A stretch of DNA of 64,000 nucleotides from Algoriphagus sp. (GTDB taxonomy: Bacteria; Bacteroidota; Bacteroidia; Cytophagales; Cyclobacteriaceae), in assembly GCA_029945945.1 (NCBI GenBank), contig JAQSDM010000009.1, forward strand, positions 186,001 to 250,000. The letters run 5' to 3'. Positions 52,579 to 62,120 of this stretch are shown piece after piece. Numbering within the stretch: position 1 is the first letter of the stretch; the number at the start of each line of letters is the position of its first letter. A program made the translations under genes and the position numbers. Under the pieces are notes generated by a model. The model was not told where the DNA came from, searched no databases, and saw nothing but the letters and a program-made list of their open reading frames with translations.

Positions 52579-55218
52579 GTGAAAGAAAAAGAATTGGGAC
52601 ATTCTAAATGGATATTTAATTTCAGAAACTACCTCCTTTTGATGGTGTTTTCTTTGATTTTTTCTTTGGCCCAAGGCCAAAGTTTAGCCGATATTCAAAA
52701 TCTGAAAGTCGATGACCTATCCGATGCTCAATTAGAGCAAATGATCAAAAGAGCAGAGGCAAATGGTATCAATCCGAATCAACTTGAGGCGCTTGCTAGA
52801 GAAAGGGGAATGCCATCCTCTGAGGCCGCGAAGCTTAGACAACGTATCAATGACCTTCGCAATTCTTCCAATACCAGCAACTCTTCAACTTCAGCTAACG
52901 ATAAAGGTAGATCTCTGACAGGAACGCAGGAACCTGATATGTTTGATTCATTGCGGATGGCAGATCCCTACTATGATTTGACACCTACTCAGAAAAAAAT
53001 ATTTGGTTACAAACTGTTTCATAACAGGAATTTAGATTTCAGTCCGAGTCTTAACTTGCCAACACCCCGATCTTATGTTATTGGTTCGGGTGATCAGTTG
53101 TTATTGGACGTTTATGGAACATCCGAACAGTCTTTCGACTTAACAGTCACGCCAGAAGGCAGAGTATCAATCCCCAATGTTGGTCCCATTCAAATAGGAG
53201 GTTCCACGATAGAGGCTGCTACAGCAAGATTGAAAACGGCCCTTGGTAGAATCTATTCAGGACTTTTAGGTTCAAATCCGAGTACATTTTTGCAATTGAG
53301 GCTTGGTAATATCCGCTCGATTAAGGTTTCCATGGTGGGTGAATTAAGTAAGCCGGGTTCCTATATATTACCATCCTTCGCTACAGTTTTCAATGGATTG
53401 TATGCTGCAGGTGGTCCCAATGAAAATGGAGCTTTCCGAAATATCCAGGTGTACAGGGATAGCAGACTGATAACTACCGTTGATATTTATGAGTTTCTTG
53501 CAAAAGGAGAACAATCCTCTAATATAACTTTGCAGGATAATGATGTGATCATTGTTCCACCGGTTCAGGCCAGAGTTGAAATAATTGGTCCAGTTCGACG
53601 TGAGGGGTTTTTCGAAGTGAAACAAGGTGAAACTCTTCAAGATTTATACATCTATACGGGTGGTTTTTTACCAAAGGCTTACAAAGATCGCGTAACAGTC
53701 AGACGGTTAGAAAACAATCAACGAAAAATTGTGGATGTACCTCAACCAGAATTTGGAACATTTAATCCAAAAGATGGGGATGAAATCATGATTGGTGAAG
53801 CGCTGGACAGGTTTTCTAACAGAGTTCAAATCACTGGATCGGTCAATCGACCGGGTGAATATTCTTTGGATGAAGGTGGCCTTTCGGTAAAGGGCCTGAT
53901 AGAAAAAGCCCAGGGACTCAAACCGGAAGCATTCGCCAACAGAGCTACTTTGTATAGAACGAGTGCTGATTTGACTTTGGCTGCAGAACCTCTGGACCTT
54001 CATGGTATTTTGGAAGGAACAACTGAGGATGTGAAGTTGAAAAATGAAGACTTACTTTTTATTCCAAGCCGATACGATATTCAAGAGGAATATTATGTGA
54101 AGATTTCCGGTGAAATCAGTTTCCCGGGATCGTATCCCTATGCATCTTCGATGACAGTAGGAGATTTGATTCTAAGGGCGGGTGGCTTATTGGAATCTGC
54201 GACCAATTCATCCGTTGAAATCGCCAGCAGAGTAAGGGACGCCAGTACTGGTAATATTGCCTCGATTTCTTCCCTCACCATCGACCAGAATCTCCAGCTT
54301 ACTCAGGAAGAATTGGATAAATCGTTGAGTCCATTTGACCATGTTTTCATCCGAAGAAGCCCAGGATTTGAGCGGGAGCAGTTGGTGACTGTCAAAGGTG
54401 AAGTGAAATATCCGGGAGAATTTGCCATCGCAAATGCTAATGAACGAATTTCTGATTTGATAAATCGGGCAGGAGGATTATCGCAATTTGCCTATCCAAA
54501 AGGTGCTAATTTGATCAGAAGGACTGTTTACTTCAAAGGTCCAACTGATGAAGAATTAAAAGAGAAAACACTCAGGGAAATCCGTGAAAATCTTGACCCT
54601 GAAACTAAAAGGAAATCAAATGAAGCTGAGATTCTTTTGTTTGAAAGGATCGATAAAAAGATAGAAGTAATTGAAGCTGAAAAAGATAAGGCTGAGCTGG
54701 AAGCTTTAAAAAACAGATTGTTTGAAGATGAATCTTTATCGAGAACATTTTTGAAAGATACTACCCTTAATGCCGTAAGGATGAAAGAGCAAGATTTGGT
54801 AGGTATCGATTTGGAATATATCATTAAAAATCCAGGTTCGGAGGAGGATTTGATTCTTTTCGAAGGGGATGTTTTACAGATTCCAAAGCAGCTTCAGACG
54901 GTGAGAATGGTAGGTGAGGTTTTGCTTCCCACCACAGCGAGATTTGAAGATTCAAACGGGCTAAAAAATTACATTTCAAAAGCCGGTGGATTCACCGAAG
55001 GGGCAAGAAGGGCCAAAACTTATGTTGTTTATGCCAATGGTGATGCAAAAACTACCCGCAACTTCATTGGAATAAAATTTTATCCGAATCTTGAACCTGG
55101 GGCTGAGATAATTGTCCCAAAGAAACCTGAGAGGCAAAGGCTTAGTGCTGCTGGGTGGATCGGCTTGGCGACTAGTTTAGCAACATTTGGAATCCTGGTG
55201 AACACCTTGGTCCAATAA
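52579..55218 (+). CDS. Wza-like polysaccharide export protein with several SLBB domains
   Basis: Start uncertain: GTG 52579 or TTG 52573; no ATG precedes the hydrophobic segment YLLLMVFSLIFSLAQGQ. No lipobox. A helical region (SDAQLEQMIKRAEANGINPN) is followed by the polysaccharide-export domain (YVIGSGDQLLLDVYGTSEQS, RVSIPNVGPIQIGGSTIEAA). Then come several SLBB repeats (SMVGELSKPGSYILPSFATV, ITGSVNRPGEYSLDEGGLSV, KISGEISFPGSYPYASSMTV, VKGEVKYPGEFAIANANERI, MVGEVLLPTTARFEDSNGLK). A charged insert (EELKEKTLREIRENLDPETK) lies between the last two. A C-terminal hydrophobic helix (GWIGLATSLATFGILVNTLV) recalls the outer-membrane helix of Wza. It should be the export channel for the polymer. Confidence 0.9.
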   Translation: MKEKELGHSKWIFNFRNYLLLMVFSLIFSLAQGQSLADIQNLKVDDLSDAQLEQMIKRAEANGINPNQLEALARERGMPSSEAAKLRQRINDLRNSSNTSNSSTSANDKGRSLTGTQEPDMFDSLRMADPYYDLTPTQKKIFGYKLFHNRNLDFSPSLNLPTPRSYVIGSGDQLLLDVYGTSEQSFDLTVTPEGRVSIPNVGPIQIGGSTIEAATARLKTALGRIYSGLLGSNPSTFLQLRLGNIRSIKVSMVGELSKPGSYILPSFATVFNGLYAAGGPNENGAFRNIQVYRDSRLITTVDIYEFLAKGEQSSNITLQDNDVIIVPPVQARVEIIGPVRREGFFEVKQGETLQDLYIYTGGFLPKAYKDRVTVRRLENNQRKIVDVPQPEFGTFNPKDGDEIMIGEALDRFSNRVQITGSVNRPGEYSLDEGGLSVKGLIEKAQGLKPEAFANRATLYRTSADLTLAAEPLDLHGILEGTTEDVKLKNEDLLFIPSRYDIQEEYYVKISGEISFPGSYPYASSMTVGDLILRAGGLLESATNSSVEIASRVRDASTGNIASISSLTIDQNLQLTQEELDKSLSPFDHVFIRRSPGFEREQLVTVKGEVKYPGEFAIANANERISDLINRAGGLSQFAYPKGANLIRRTVYFKGPTDEELKEKTLREIRENLDPETKRKSNEAEILLFERIDKKIEVIEAEKDKAELEALKNRLFEDESLSRTFLKDTTLNAVRMKEQDLVGIDLEYIIKNPGSEEDLILFEGDVLQIPKQLQTVRMVGEVLLPTTARFEDSNGLKNYISKAGGFTEGARRAKTYVVYANGDAKTTRNFIGIKFYPNLEPGAEIIVPKKPERQRLSAAGWIGLATSLATFGILVNTLVQ

Positions 55219-55239
55219 AATTTAATCAATTATTATTTT

Positions 55240-56559
55240 ATGAAAATTGCAGTTGTAGGTACTGGTTATGTAGGCCTTGTATCAGGAGCATGTTTTGCTG
55301 ATGTAGGAATAGAAGTGACCTGTGTGGACATTGACCAAAAAAAGATTGAGAAGCTTAAGAATGGCATCATGCCAATCTATGAGCCGGGTTTGGAAGAGAT
55401 TGTAGTTCGTAATTATAAAAGCGGAAGACTCCATTTCAGCACGGATTTAGGTGATGCGATCCAGGGAGCTGAAGTAGCTTTTATTGCAGTGGGCACTCCT
55501 CCGGGTGAAGACGGCTCGGCAGATTTGAAATTTGTATTGGCAGTGGCGGAGGAGATTGGTCGGAAGATGACCGATTATATCGTTGTTGCTACCAAAAGCA
55601 CTGTTCCTGTTACTACCGGAGAGAAAGTTCGCGCTGCTATTCAGGCAGCATTGGATAAGAGAGGTTCTGATTTGCAGTTTGCGGTAGCTTCCAATCCTGA
55701 ATTCCTGAAAGAAGGAGCTGCGGTGGAAGACTTTTTGAAGCCGGACAGAATTGTGATAGGGGTTGATGATGATCGCGCTGAAGAAATCATGCAGCGGCTT
55801 TATAAGCCATTCCAATTAAGTGGTGAGCGAATCATCTACATGGATATTCCTTCTGCAGAGATGACCAAGTATGCGGCAAATGCAATGCTAGCCACCAAGA
55901 TCTCCTTCATGAATGACATCGCCAACCTTTGTGAATTGGTCGGTGCTGATGCTAACATGGTAAGAAAAGGGATTGGCTCTGATCCGAGAATCGGTAATAA
56001 ATTCATTTATCCCGGGGTTGGTTATGGAGGATCCTGCTTTCCAAAGGATGTGAAGGCGATTATCAAAACTGCCAAACAATATGGCTACGATCTGAAAGTA
56101 CTCCAGTCTGTAGAAGACGTGAACGACGCTCAGAAATATGTGCTTTCAAAAAAGGTTAAAGCCCATTTTGGTGAAGATTTAACTGGAATGACTTTCGCGA
56201 TGTGGGGTTTAAGTTTCAAACCAAACACAGATGATATGCGAGAAGCTCCTGCGGGAGTGATTATCGATGAACTAAGAGCAGCTGGTGCTCAGGTCAAAGC
56301 TTATGATCCGGTAGCCATGGAAGAAGCAAAAGCACATTACATTTTCGACAAAGTAACTTATTGCAAGGATGCTTATGAAGCGCTTGTAGATGCGGACGCA
56401 TTGTTGCTGGTAACCGAATGGTCTGAATTCCGGATTCCAAGTTGGGATGTGGTTGGAAAGCTGTTGAAAAACAAGGTTATTTTTGACGGAAGAAATATTT
56501 ACGATAAAAAGTATTTGAAATCCCTTGGCTTTGAGCTTTACGGTATCGGGTCTAAATAA
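55240..56559 (+). CDS. UDP-glucose 6-dehydrogenase
   Basis: 439 residues. Oxidises UDP-glucose to UDP-glucuronate with NAD+. N-terminal Rossmann domain MKIAVVGTGYVGLVSGACFA, then AVGTPPGEDGSADLKFVLAV, VASNPEFLKEGAAVEDFLKP, ANAMLATKISFMNDIANLCE, and the catalytic cysteine in GVGYGGSCFPKDVKAI. The C-terminal UDP-binding domain has MWGLSFKPNTDDMREAPAGV. It lies 21 bp after the wza-like gene and supplies UDP-GlcA or derived sugars. A terminator follows, so later genes may need their own promoter. Confidence 0.96.
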   Translation: MKIAVVGTGYVGLVSGACFADVGIEVTCVDIDQKKIEKLKNGIMPIYEPGLEEIVVRNYKSGRLHFSTDLGDAIQGAEVAFIAVGTPPGEDGSADLKFVLAVAEEIGRKMTDYIVVATKSTVPVTTGEKVRAAIQAALDKRGSDLQFAVASNPEFLKEGAAVEDFLKPDRIVIGVDDDRAEEIMQRLYKPFQLSGERIIYMDIPSAEMTKYAANAMLATKISFMNDIANLCELVGADANMVRKGIGSDPRIGNKFIYPGVGYGGSCFPKDVKAIIKTAKQYGYDLKVLQSVEDVNDAQKYVLSKKVKAHFGEDLTGMTFAMWGLSFKPNTDDMREAPAGVIIDELRAAGAQVKAYDPVAMEEAKAHYIFDKVTYCKDAYEALVDADALLLVTEWSEFRIPSWDVVGKLLKNKVIFDGRNIYDKKYLKSLGFELYGIGSK

Positions 56560-56566
56560 AAATTCA

Positions 56567-56606
56567 GCCTCCGAATTCAATTTCGGAGGCATTTCTATTT
56601 CTTTTT
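56567..56606 (+). terminator. Terminator after the UDP-glucose dehydrogenase gene
   Basis: 9-bp stem GCCTCCGAA/TTCGGAGGC with a 6-nt loop, followed by a T-rich tract, 7 bp after the stop. Confidence 0.85.
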
Positions 56607-56619
56607 CAAACTTTAAAAA

Positions 56620-57252
56620 ATGGTAATTGCAGGAGCCGGTGGTCATGGATTAGAGGTTCTGGAGGTTTTATTGAAAAATGGATTTTCAAAAAATGACATT
56701 TTATTTTTTGATCAGGACCCTAAAAAGAATGACCAATATATATCTGGAATTAGGGTGGTTTCTGACTTAAGTGAAGTGAAACAGCATTTCTCTTTTTCAA
56801 ATTTTTTTAGTCTTGGGGTTGGAAACCCAACCTTTAGGGAAAACTTGTTTAACCTTCTAAGTCAAGCCGGGGGGATATTGAATGCCTTGTTGTCAGATTC
56901 ATCTTTTTTAAGCCATTCAGAAAGTGGGCAGTTTGATGCGATGCCATTCAGTTTTATTGGGCCGGAAACGGAAATTGGAAGAGGTGTGCTTATCAATACC
57001 AGAGCTCATGTCCACCATGAATGTAAGGTTGGTGATTTTAGTGATATTGCCCCAGGAGCGATATTGTTGGGGAATTCTCAGGCAGGAAAACGCTGTCGTA
57101 TTGGCGCAGGTGCTGTACTTTTGCCAGGAATCAAAATTGGTGATGATGTGATAGTGGGTGCAGGGGCGGTGGTTACCAAGAATTTTGATTCAGGATCAAA
57201 GATTGTAGGGGTACCGGCCAAAATTGTTACCGAAAATAATGCTTCAAAATAA
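56620..57252 (+). CDS. NeuD/PglD-like sugar O- or N-acetyltransferase
   Basis: 210 residues. The N-terminal half is the Rossmann-like PglD_N domain (MVIAGAGGHGLEVLEVLLKN, FFSLGVGNPTFRENLFNLL). The C-terminal half is a left-handed beta-helix of hexapeptide repeats (FIGPETEIGRGVLINTRAHV, HHECKVGDFSDIAPGAILLG, CRIGAGAVLLPGIKIGDDVI, VGAGAVVTKNFDSGSKIVGV), with the candidate catalytic His in AHVHHECKV. It transfers acetyl from acetyl-CoA to an amino sugar or sialic-acid-like residue of the polymer. Confidence 0.9.
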   Translation: MVIAGAGGHGLEVLEVLLKNGFSKNDILFFDQDPKKNDQYISGIRVVSDLSEVKQHFSFSNFFSLGVGNPTFRENLFNLLSQAGGILNALLSDSSFLSHSESGQFDAMPFSFIGPETEIGRGVLINTRAHVHHECKVGDFSDIAPGAILLGNSQAGKRCRIGAGAVLLPGIKIGDDVIVGAGAVVTKNFDSGSKIVGVPAKIVTENNASK

Positions 57253-57359
57253 TTTATGAAGCGTCAAGTTCTGGACTTCTTTATTAAAAAAAATAAAAAA
57301 ACAGATTGAGCTAGGATTTCAGGTTTAAAAACAAGGAATCTAATTCAAGAATAGAATAA

Positions 57360-58223
57360 ATGAATAACACTAATCATAATGTAGAAGAGGATTGGGATCT
57401 GGTCATAGTGCCCCAAAACAATCTCTTTGATTTAAAACTTAAAGAAGTCTGGAGATACAGAGATTTGTTAGTGCTTTTTGTTAGGAGAGATATTGTTTCC
57501 TTCTATAAACAGACAATTCTTGGTCCACTCTGGTTTTTTATTCAACCGATATTTACTACAATAGTTTATATTTTCATTTTTGGAAGATTGGCAGGGATAT
57601 CTACTGATGGATTACCTCAGCCTTTATTCTATATAGCAGGTATTACAGCATGGAATTATTTTGCTGACTGTTTAAATAAAACTTCTACAGTATTCAGAGA
57701 TAATGCTGCAATTTTCGGAAAAGTATATTTCCCAAGGATTGTAATGCCATTAAGCATAGTCTTATCAAATCTATTAAGGTTTGGAATTCAGATGGTTTTA
57801 TTTTTGATTATTTATCTTTATTATCAATTTATAGGAACTCCATTAACTATTGATTACCATTTATTGTTATTTCCGGTTTTTGTACTGTTTATGGCAATGC
57901 AAGGTCTTGGTTTGGGAATGATAGTCTCGGCTTTGACAACCAAATACAGAGATTTGATTTTTCTTCTAACTTTTGGGGTTCAGTTGTTGATGTATGCTAC
58001 AACTGTAATTTACCCTCTTTCAAGTCTTTCTGGAAAATTATACTTTTGGATTTCTATCAATCCAATGACTTATATTATTGAGGGGATTAGAAGAAGTTTA
58101 CTTGGTACAGGAGTTTTTGATCTCCATACTTTTTTTTATGCTTTGTTTTCCTCTTCCATCATTTTAATTTTTGGGTTGTTGATTTTTAATAAGGTCGAAA
58201 AAAGTTTTGTTGACACTATTTAA
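57360..58223 (+). CDS. Polysaccharide ABC exporter permease (Wzm/TagG type)
   Basis: 287 residues. A cytoplasmic N-terminus with the family's FVRRDIVSFYKQTILGPLWF block is followed by six membrane spans (IFTTIVYIFIFGRLAG, PLSIVLSNLLRFGIQMVLFL, LLFPVFVLFMAMQGLGLGMI, LTFGVQLLMYATTVIYPLSS, SSIILIFGLLIFNKV). With the following ATPase it moves a lipid-linked polymer across the inner membrane, so the cluster uses the ABC route and not Wzx/Wzy. It lies 66 bp before the ATPase gene. Confidence 0.93.
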   Translation: MNNTNHNVEEDWDLVIVPQNNLFDLKLKEVWRYRDLLVLFVRRDIVSFYKQTILGPLWFFIQPIFTTIVYIFIFGRLAGISTDGLPQPLFYIAGITAWNYFADCLNKTSTVFRDNAAIFGKVYFPRIVMPLSIVLSNLLRFGIQMVLFLIIYLYYQFIGTPLTIDYHLLLFPVFVLFMAMQGLGLGMIVSALTTKYRDLIFLLTFGVQLLMYATTVIYPLSSLSGKLYFWISINPMTYIIEGIRRSLLGTGVFDLHTFFYALFSSSIILIFGLLIFNKVEKSFVDTI

Positions 58224-58289
58224 ATTTAATCCTAATGATTTTGGATTTGAAATGTGGAGAAATATTTATTTTAAATAAGAAAGTTGTAG

Positions 58290-59567
58290 ATGGCAATAGC
58301 TATTAAGGTAGAGAATCTCTCGAAAGCGTATCAATTAGGAGAATTTAGTACCGGGACTTTATCAAGAGATTTAGAAAGGTGGTGGGCTTTAGCAAGAGGA
58401 AAGGAAGATCCCTTCTTAATTATAGGTGAAGCAAATGACCGATCCAAAAAAGGCTCAAGTGATATCGTTTGGAGTTTGAAAGACCTGAATTTTCAAATAG
58501 AGCAAGGTGATGCAGTTGGTATAATAGGAAAAAATGGAGCTGGAAAGAGTACTTTACTTAAAGTATTAAGTCAAGTTACTTCTCCAACATCAGGAATAAT
58601 AAAAGTTAAAGGCCGAATTGCCAGCTTATTGGAAGTGGGTACCGGCTTTCATCCGGAATTGACGGGTAGAGAAAATATTTTTCTTAACGGGGCAATTTTG
58701 GGGATGCGTAAGCATGAGATAAGTAGGCAGTTCGACCAAATTGTTGATTTTTCCGGAGTTGAGAGATACATAGACACACCTGTTAAAAGATATTCCTCCG
58801 GGATGTATGTGAGGCTGGCTTTTGCAGTGGCAGCACATCTTGAAAGCGAAATACTGATTGTCGATGAAGTATTGGCAGTAGGGGATGCTGAATTCCAAAA
58901 CAAATGTATAGGCAAGATGGGTGATATTAACAAAGGTGAAGGTCGGACAATCCTTTTTGTCAGCCATAATATGGCCTCAATTCAAAACCTTTGTAAATCA
59001 GCGATTCTGATGTCAAAAGGGCAATTTTTGAACCACGGAAATACTAATTCCATAATCAACGAATATCTTATTTCATTGAATTCAAAATCAGAAGCTCTGG
59101 AAGATATAAAAGAAAGAAAGGGTAATCAGGATATTTTCTTTTTGAATGGCAAAGTTGAAGGAATCAATACAGATGACATTAACAGTGTAGAAACATTCAG
59201 TGATTTTATAGTCACTTTGGATTATAGACTTCGTGAGAATATTACAATTTTCAATTATAGAATTGACGTTGGAATAAATAACAATCTCGGAGATCGAGTT
59301 GCTTGGTTGTCTTCCAATAACATTAATCAGAATTTTGATCTCTTTGGAGAAAGTAAATTACAGTTTATAGTAAAGAATTGTCCCCTTTCACCTGGAAGTT
59401 ACACTTGTAATATTTATGCTGAATTAAATAATACAACTGCAGATTGGTTGGTTAATGTTTTGCCTTTTAATGTAGTGGAAAAAGATTATTACAATACCGG
59501 AAGGATTGTCCCCCCAAATCAGGGAAATATTTTGCTTAATTATTCAATGGTAGAAGATGCTGGATAA
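58290..59567 (+). CDS. Polysaccharide ABC exporter ATPase with Wzt-type C-terminal domain
   Basis: 425 residues. The ATPase domain (about 1-250) has Walker A VGIIGKNGAGKSTLLKVLSQ, signature VKRYSSGMYVRLAFAVAAHL, Walker B ILIVDEVLAVGDAEFQNKC and the switch His in LFVSHNMASIQNL. Residues about 270-425 form the extra beta-sandwich of Wzt proteins (DFIVTLDYRLRENITIFNYR, CPLSPGSYTCNIYAELNNTT), which in known systems recognises the end of the glycan chain. That domain suggests a terminally modified polymer, fitting the methyltransferase-like genes downstream. Overlaps the next gene by 11 bp. Confidence 0.93.
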   Translation: MAIAIKVENLSKAYQLGEFSTGTLSRDLERWWALARGKEDPFLIIGEANDRSKKGSSDIVWSLKDLNFQIEQGDAVGIIGKNGAGKSTLLKVLSQVTSPTSGIIKVKGRIASLLEVGTGFHPELTGRENIFLNGAILGMRKHEISRQFDQIVDFSGVERYIDTPVKRYSSGMYVRLAFAVAAHLESEILIVDEVLAVGDAEFQNKCIGKMGDINKGEGRTILFVSHNMASIQNLCKSAILMSKGQFLNHGNTNSIINEYLISLNSKSEALEDIKERKGNQDIFFLNGKVEGINTDDINSVETFSDFIVTLDYRLRENITIFNYRIDVGINNNLGDRVAWLSSNNINQNFDLFGESKLQFIVKNCPLSPGSYTCNIYAELNNTTADWLVNVLPFNVVEKDYYNTGRIVPPNQGNILLNYSMVEDAG

Positions 59568-60288
59568 AATTCAAAACTTTAGAAATTTTTTAAAAGGTTC
59601 TGTCAGTTTTCAGGCTGAGAGCTTAGCACAATCCAAAGAGTTGGAGTGGGCACACATATACCATGACAGTATCAGAGGTAAGGATTCTTTGCAAAACTTA
59701 GGTTTGAATGTAGGAAGATGGGCAGGTAATTATTCATTTTTTTATATTCTAAACCGTATACTTTCAGATTACCAGCCAAAAGGAATTTTAGAAATGGGGT
59801 TGGGTGAGTCCAGCAAGTTTATCTCAACTTATTTGACCCACTATCTTTTTGATAGTCATCATACTGTCGTAGAACAAGACCAGGATTGGATTAATGCATT
59901 TTCTGAAAGATTCAAACTCTGTGAAAGATCCAAAATTGTCCATTGTCCTATAGTTCAATCCCAATTGAAAGGTTTTCCAACATTATCTTACCAAAAGTTT
60001 GAAGAAAAGGTAACCGGTGAATATGACCTTTTTATTGTAGATGGCCCATTTGGAAGTGATAGATTTTCCCGATTTGATATTGTTAGTTTGGTTGAAAAGT
60101 TTGAAAAGGGAAAAGAGTTCATCTTAATCATTGATGACTCCCATCGAGAAGGAGAGCAGGACACAATTTTGGAAATTTGTTCGATTCTGTCCAAAAAAGG
60201 TATTGTTTATCTTCGAGGTGATTATTCCGGAGTAAAACAGAATACAATAATAGCTTCTGAAAAGTATAAATTTTCAACTTCATTATGA
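59557..60288 (+). CDS. Methyltransferase-like protein of the polysaccharide cluster
   Basis: 243 residues, family not firmly recognised. A Rossmann-type beginning is visible (PKGILEMGLGESSKFISTYL, matching motif I of AdoMet methyltransferases; VVEQDQDWINAFSERFKLC, motif II acid), with YDLFIVDGPFGSDRFSRFDI and FILIIDDSHREGEQDTILEI as later strands. It may add a methyl group to the polymer end or be a degenerate relative. It overlaps the Wzt-like gene by 11 bp, so it belongs to the same operon. Confidence 0.6.
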   Translation: MLDKIQNFRNFLKGSVSFQAESLAQSKELEWAHIYHDSIRGKDSLQNLGLNVGRWAGNYSFFYILNRILSDYQPKGILEMGLGESSKFISTYLTHYLFDSHHTVVEQDQDWINAFSERFKLCERSKIVHCPIVQSQLKGFPTLSYQKFEEKVTGEYDLFIVDGPFGSDRFSRFDIVSLVEKFEKGKEFILIIDDSHREGEQDTILEICSILSKKGIVYLRGDYSGVKQNTIIASEKYKFSTSL

Positions 60289-60390
60289 TTAAATATTTTT
60301 TACATTTCTAATAAGGATGATCCGAGTTTTCCAATTAAATATTTTTTTAAAGAATTACTAGTTTTTCATATTGATTAATTGAATAGCACA

Positions 60391-61311
60391 ATGAGTAAAT
60401 TAGCTCCAATTTTAATTTTTGTATTTAAAAGGCCATTTCATATTTCTAATCTTTTGAATTCCTTAGCACAATGTGAGGAGGCTAAATTTTCCGAATTAAT
60501 AATTTATTCCGATGGTCCAAAAAATCCTTCTGATAGTATAGAAAATGAAGCAATTCAAAGAGTCAGAAATATCTGCACAACTGAAAGCAGATTTAAATCT
60601 GTTACACTGGTAAAAGCTGAAAAGAATTTAGGTCTTGCGAATTCAATAATAAATGGAGTAACCAATGTTATTGAAGAGTATGGTTCAGTTATAGTTCTCG
60701 AAGATGATTTAATAGTCTCTCCATTTTTTCTGAAATATATGAACGATGCATTGGTTGAATTTAAAGATGATGAGCGTGTAGGTCAGATTGGAGCTTGCAA
60801 TTTTTTTGCAAATGGGAAAAAGTATCCAGAAGCTTTTTTTATTCCAATTCCAGATTGTCTTGGTTGGGCTACCTGGAAAGAAAATTGGAAAATGTTTATA
60901 AGTGATCCGGAAGTTATTTTTAAACAATTAAAAAATGATAAAAGATTGTCTGATAGATTCAATGGTTATGGATCTTATGATTTTTCTGGTTTACTAAAGT
61001 CGAAAACCTTAAATAAAGTTGATTCTTGGGCTATATTATGGCATTCCACATGTGTTTTGAATAATTGGCTTGCTTTGTATCCTAATCCTTCCATGACCAA
61101 TCATATTGAATCAGCAGAAGCTACGCATGCTAATGTCAATATTATGCCGCCGCTTGCGTCTTCTCCAATTGATTTGAAGAATATTAAAGTTGAGGAAGTG
61201 AAAAGTGTAATTAATGCAATGAAGCTAGGCTATTCTGGAGAAGGTGATTATTTCGGTAAGCCAAAGGATAAAAATATATGGTCCAGATTAAAAAGGTTCT
61301 TAAAAAATTAA
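60391..61311 (+). CDS. Glycosyltransferase family 2-like (GT-A) protein
   Basis: 306 residues from ATG 60391 (MSKLAPILIFVFKRPFHISN); a TTG 12 bp upstream is also in frame. GT-A features are FSELIIYSDGPKNPSD, VKAEKNLGLANSIINGVTNV and VIVLEDDLIVSPFFLKYMND (the EDD metal-binding motif), then LGWATWKENWKMF and WAILWHSTCVLNNWLALYPN. It probably transfers a sugar during repeat-unit assembly. About 100 AT-rich bases precede it without a recognisable promoter. The last 34 bp overlap the next gene. Confidence 0.85.
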   Translation: MSKLAPILIFVFKRPFHISNLLNSLAQCEEAKFSELIIYSDGPKNPSDSIENEAIQRVRNICTTESRFKSVTLVKAEKNLGLANSIINGVTNVIEEYGSVIVLEDDLIVSPFFLKYMNDALVEFKDDERVGQIGACNFFANGKKYPEAFFIPIPDCLGWATWKENWKMFISDPEVIFKQLKNDKRLSDRFNGYGSYDFSGLLKSKTLNKVDSWAILWHSTCVLNNWLALYPNPSMTNHIESAEATHANVNIMPPLASSPIDLKNIKVEEVKSVINAMKLGYSGEGDYFGKPKDKNIWSRLKRFLKN

Positions 61312-62120
61312 TCCCTCCGATCCTTATTGATTTACTCAATAAGTTTAATTCCAAACCAATTGAGACCAATAATATTAGTTGGTTGGGGCCCTTTGAAAAC
61401 TGGGAAGAGGTTAAGAAGGATTTTGGGGGATATGATGGGGTAGAAATTCTTGAAAAATGTAAAAATTCTCTGTTAAAGGTTAAAAACAAGGAAGCAGTAT
61501 ATGAGCGTGACTCTGTTTTGTTCAATGAAATTCAATATAGCTGGCCAATATTGGCAAGTTTGGAAAGAGTAGCTCTTGAAAATAATGGAAGTCTAAACGT
61601 TCTTGATTTCGGAGGGAGTTTAGGTAGTAGTTATTTTCAAAACAAGTCCTTTTTAAATTCCATCAAAAATCTCTCCTGGAATATTGTCGAGCAAGACCAT
61701 TTTGTTTCCTGTGGGCAAGAATTTTTTCAAAACTCAGAATTGAAATTTTATAAATCAATAGATCTTTGTTTGAGGGAGAACAGTGTTGATGTTCTATTAC
61801 TAAGTAGTGTGTTGCAATATTTAGATAAACCGCTAGAATTTTTTGAAACTTTGAAAAACTATAATTTCAAATATATAATAGTAGACAGGACAACTTTTAC
61901 GGGTAGCTTGCAATCAAAGATAATGGTTCAAACTGTTCCCGATAGTATCTATTCAGCTTCCTATCCCTGTTGGTTCATAAGTGATTCTTTATTTAAGAAA
62001 GCCTTTTCAAGTAATTATATTAATATTTCTGATTTTGATAGTTTCTGTGATGGTCCCCCGCAAATAATTAATGAGATTCATGTTAACTGGAAGGGTTGCC
62101 TTTTGAAATTAAAAGAATAG
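61278..62120 (+). CDS. Putative methyltransferase (TIGR04325-like)
   Basis: 280 residues. A basic N-terminal helix (MVQIKKVLKKLIPPILIDLL) leads to WLGPFENWEEVKKDFGGYDG, then the AdoMet-binding strand LNVLDFGGSLGSSYFQNKSF, the acid in WNIVEQDHFVSCG, VDVLLLSSVLQYLDKPLEFF and YIIVDRTTFTG. This order matches the family named from Leptospira LIC12133 as I remember it. It probably methylates a sugar or the chain end. It begins 34 bp inside the upstream gene, and its stop TAG touches the next start. Confidence 0.75.
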   Translation: MVQIKKVLKKLIPPILIDLLNKFNSKPIETNNISWLGPFENWEEVKKDFGGYDGVEILEKCKNSLLKVKNKEAVYERDSVLFNEIQYSWPILASLERVALENNGSLNVLDFGGSLGSSYFQNKSFLNSIKNLSWNIVEQDHFVSCGQEFFQNSELKFYKSIDLCLRENSVDVLLLSSVLQYLDKPLEFFETLKNYNFKYIIVDRTTFTGSLQSKIMVQTVPDSIYSASYPCWFISDSLFKKAFSSNYINISDFDSFCDGPPQIINEIHVNWKGCLLKLKE

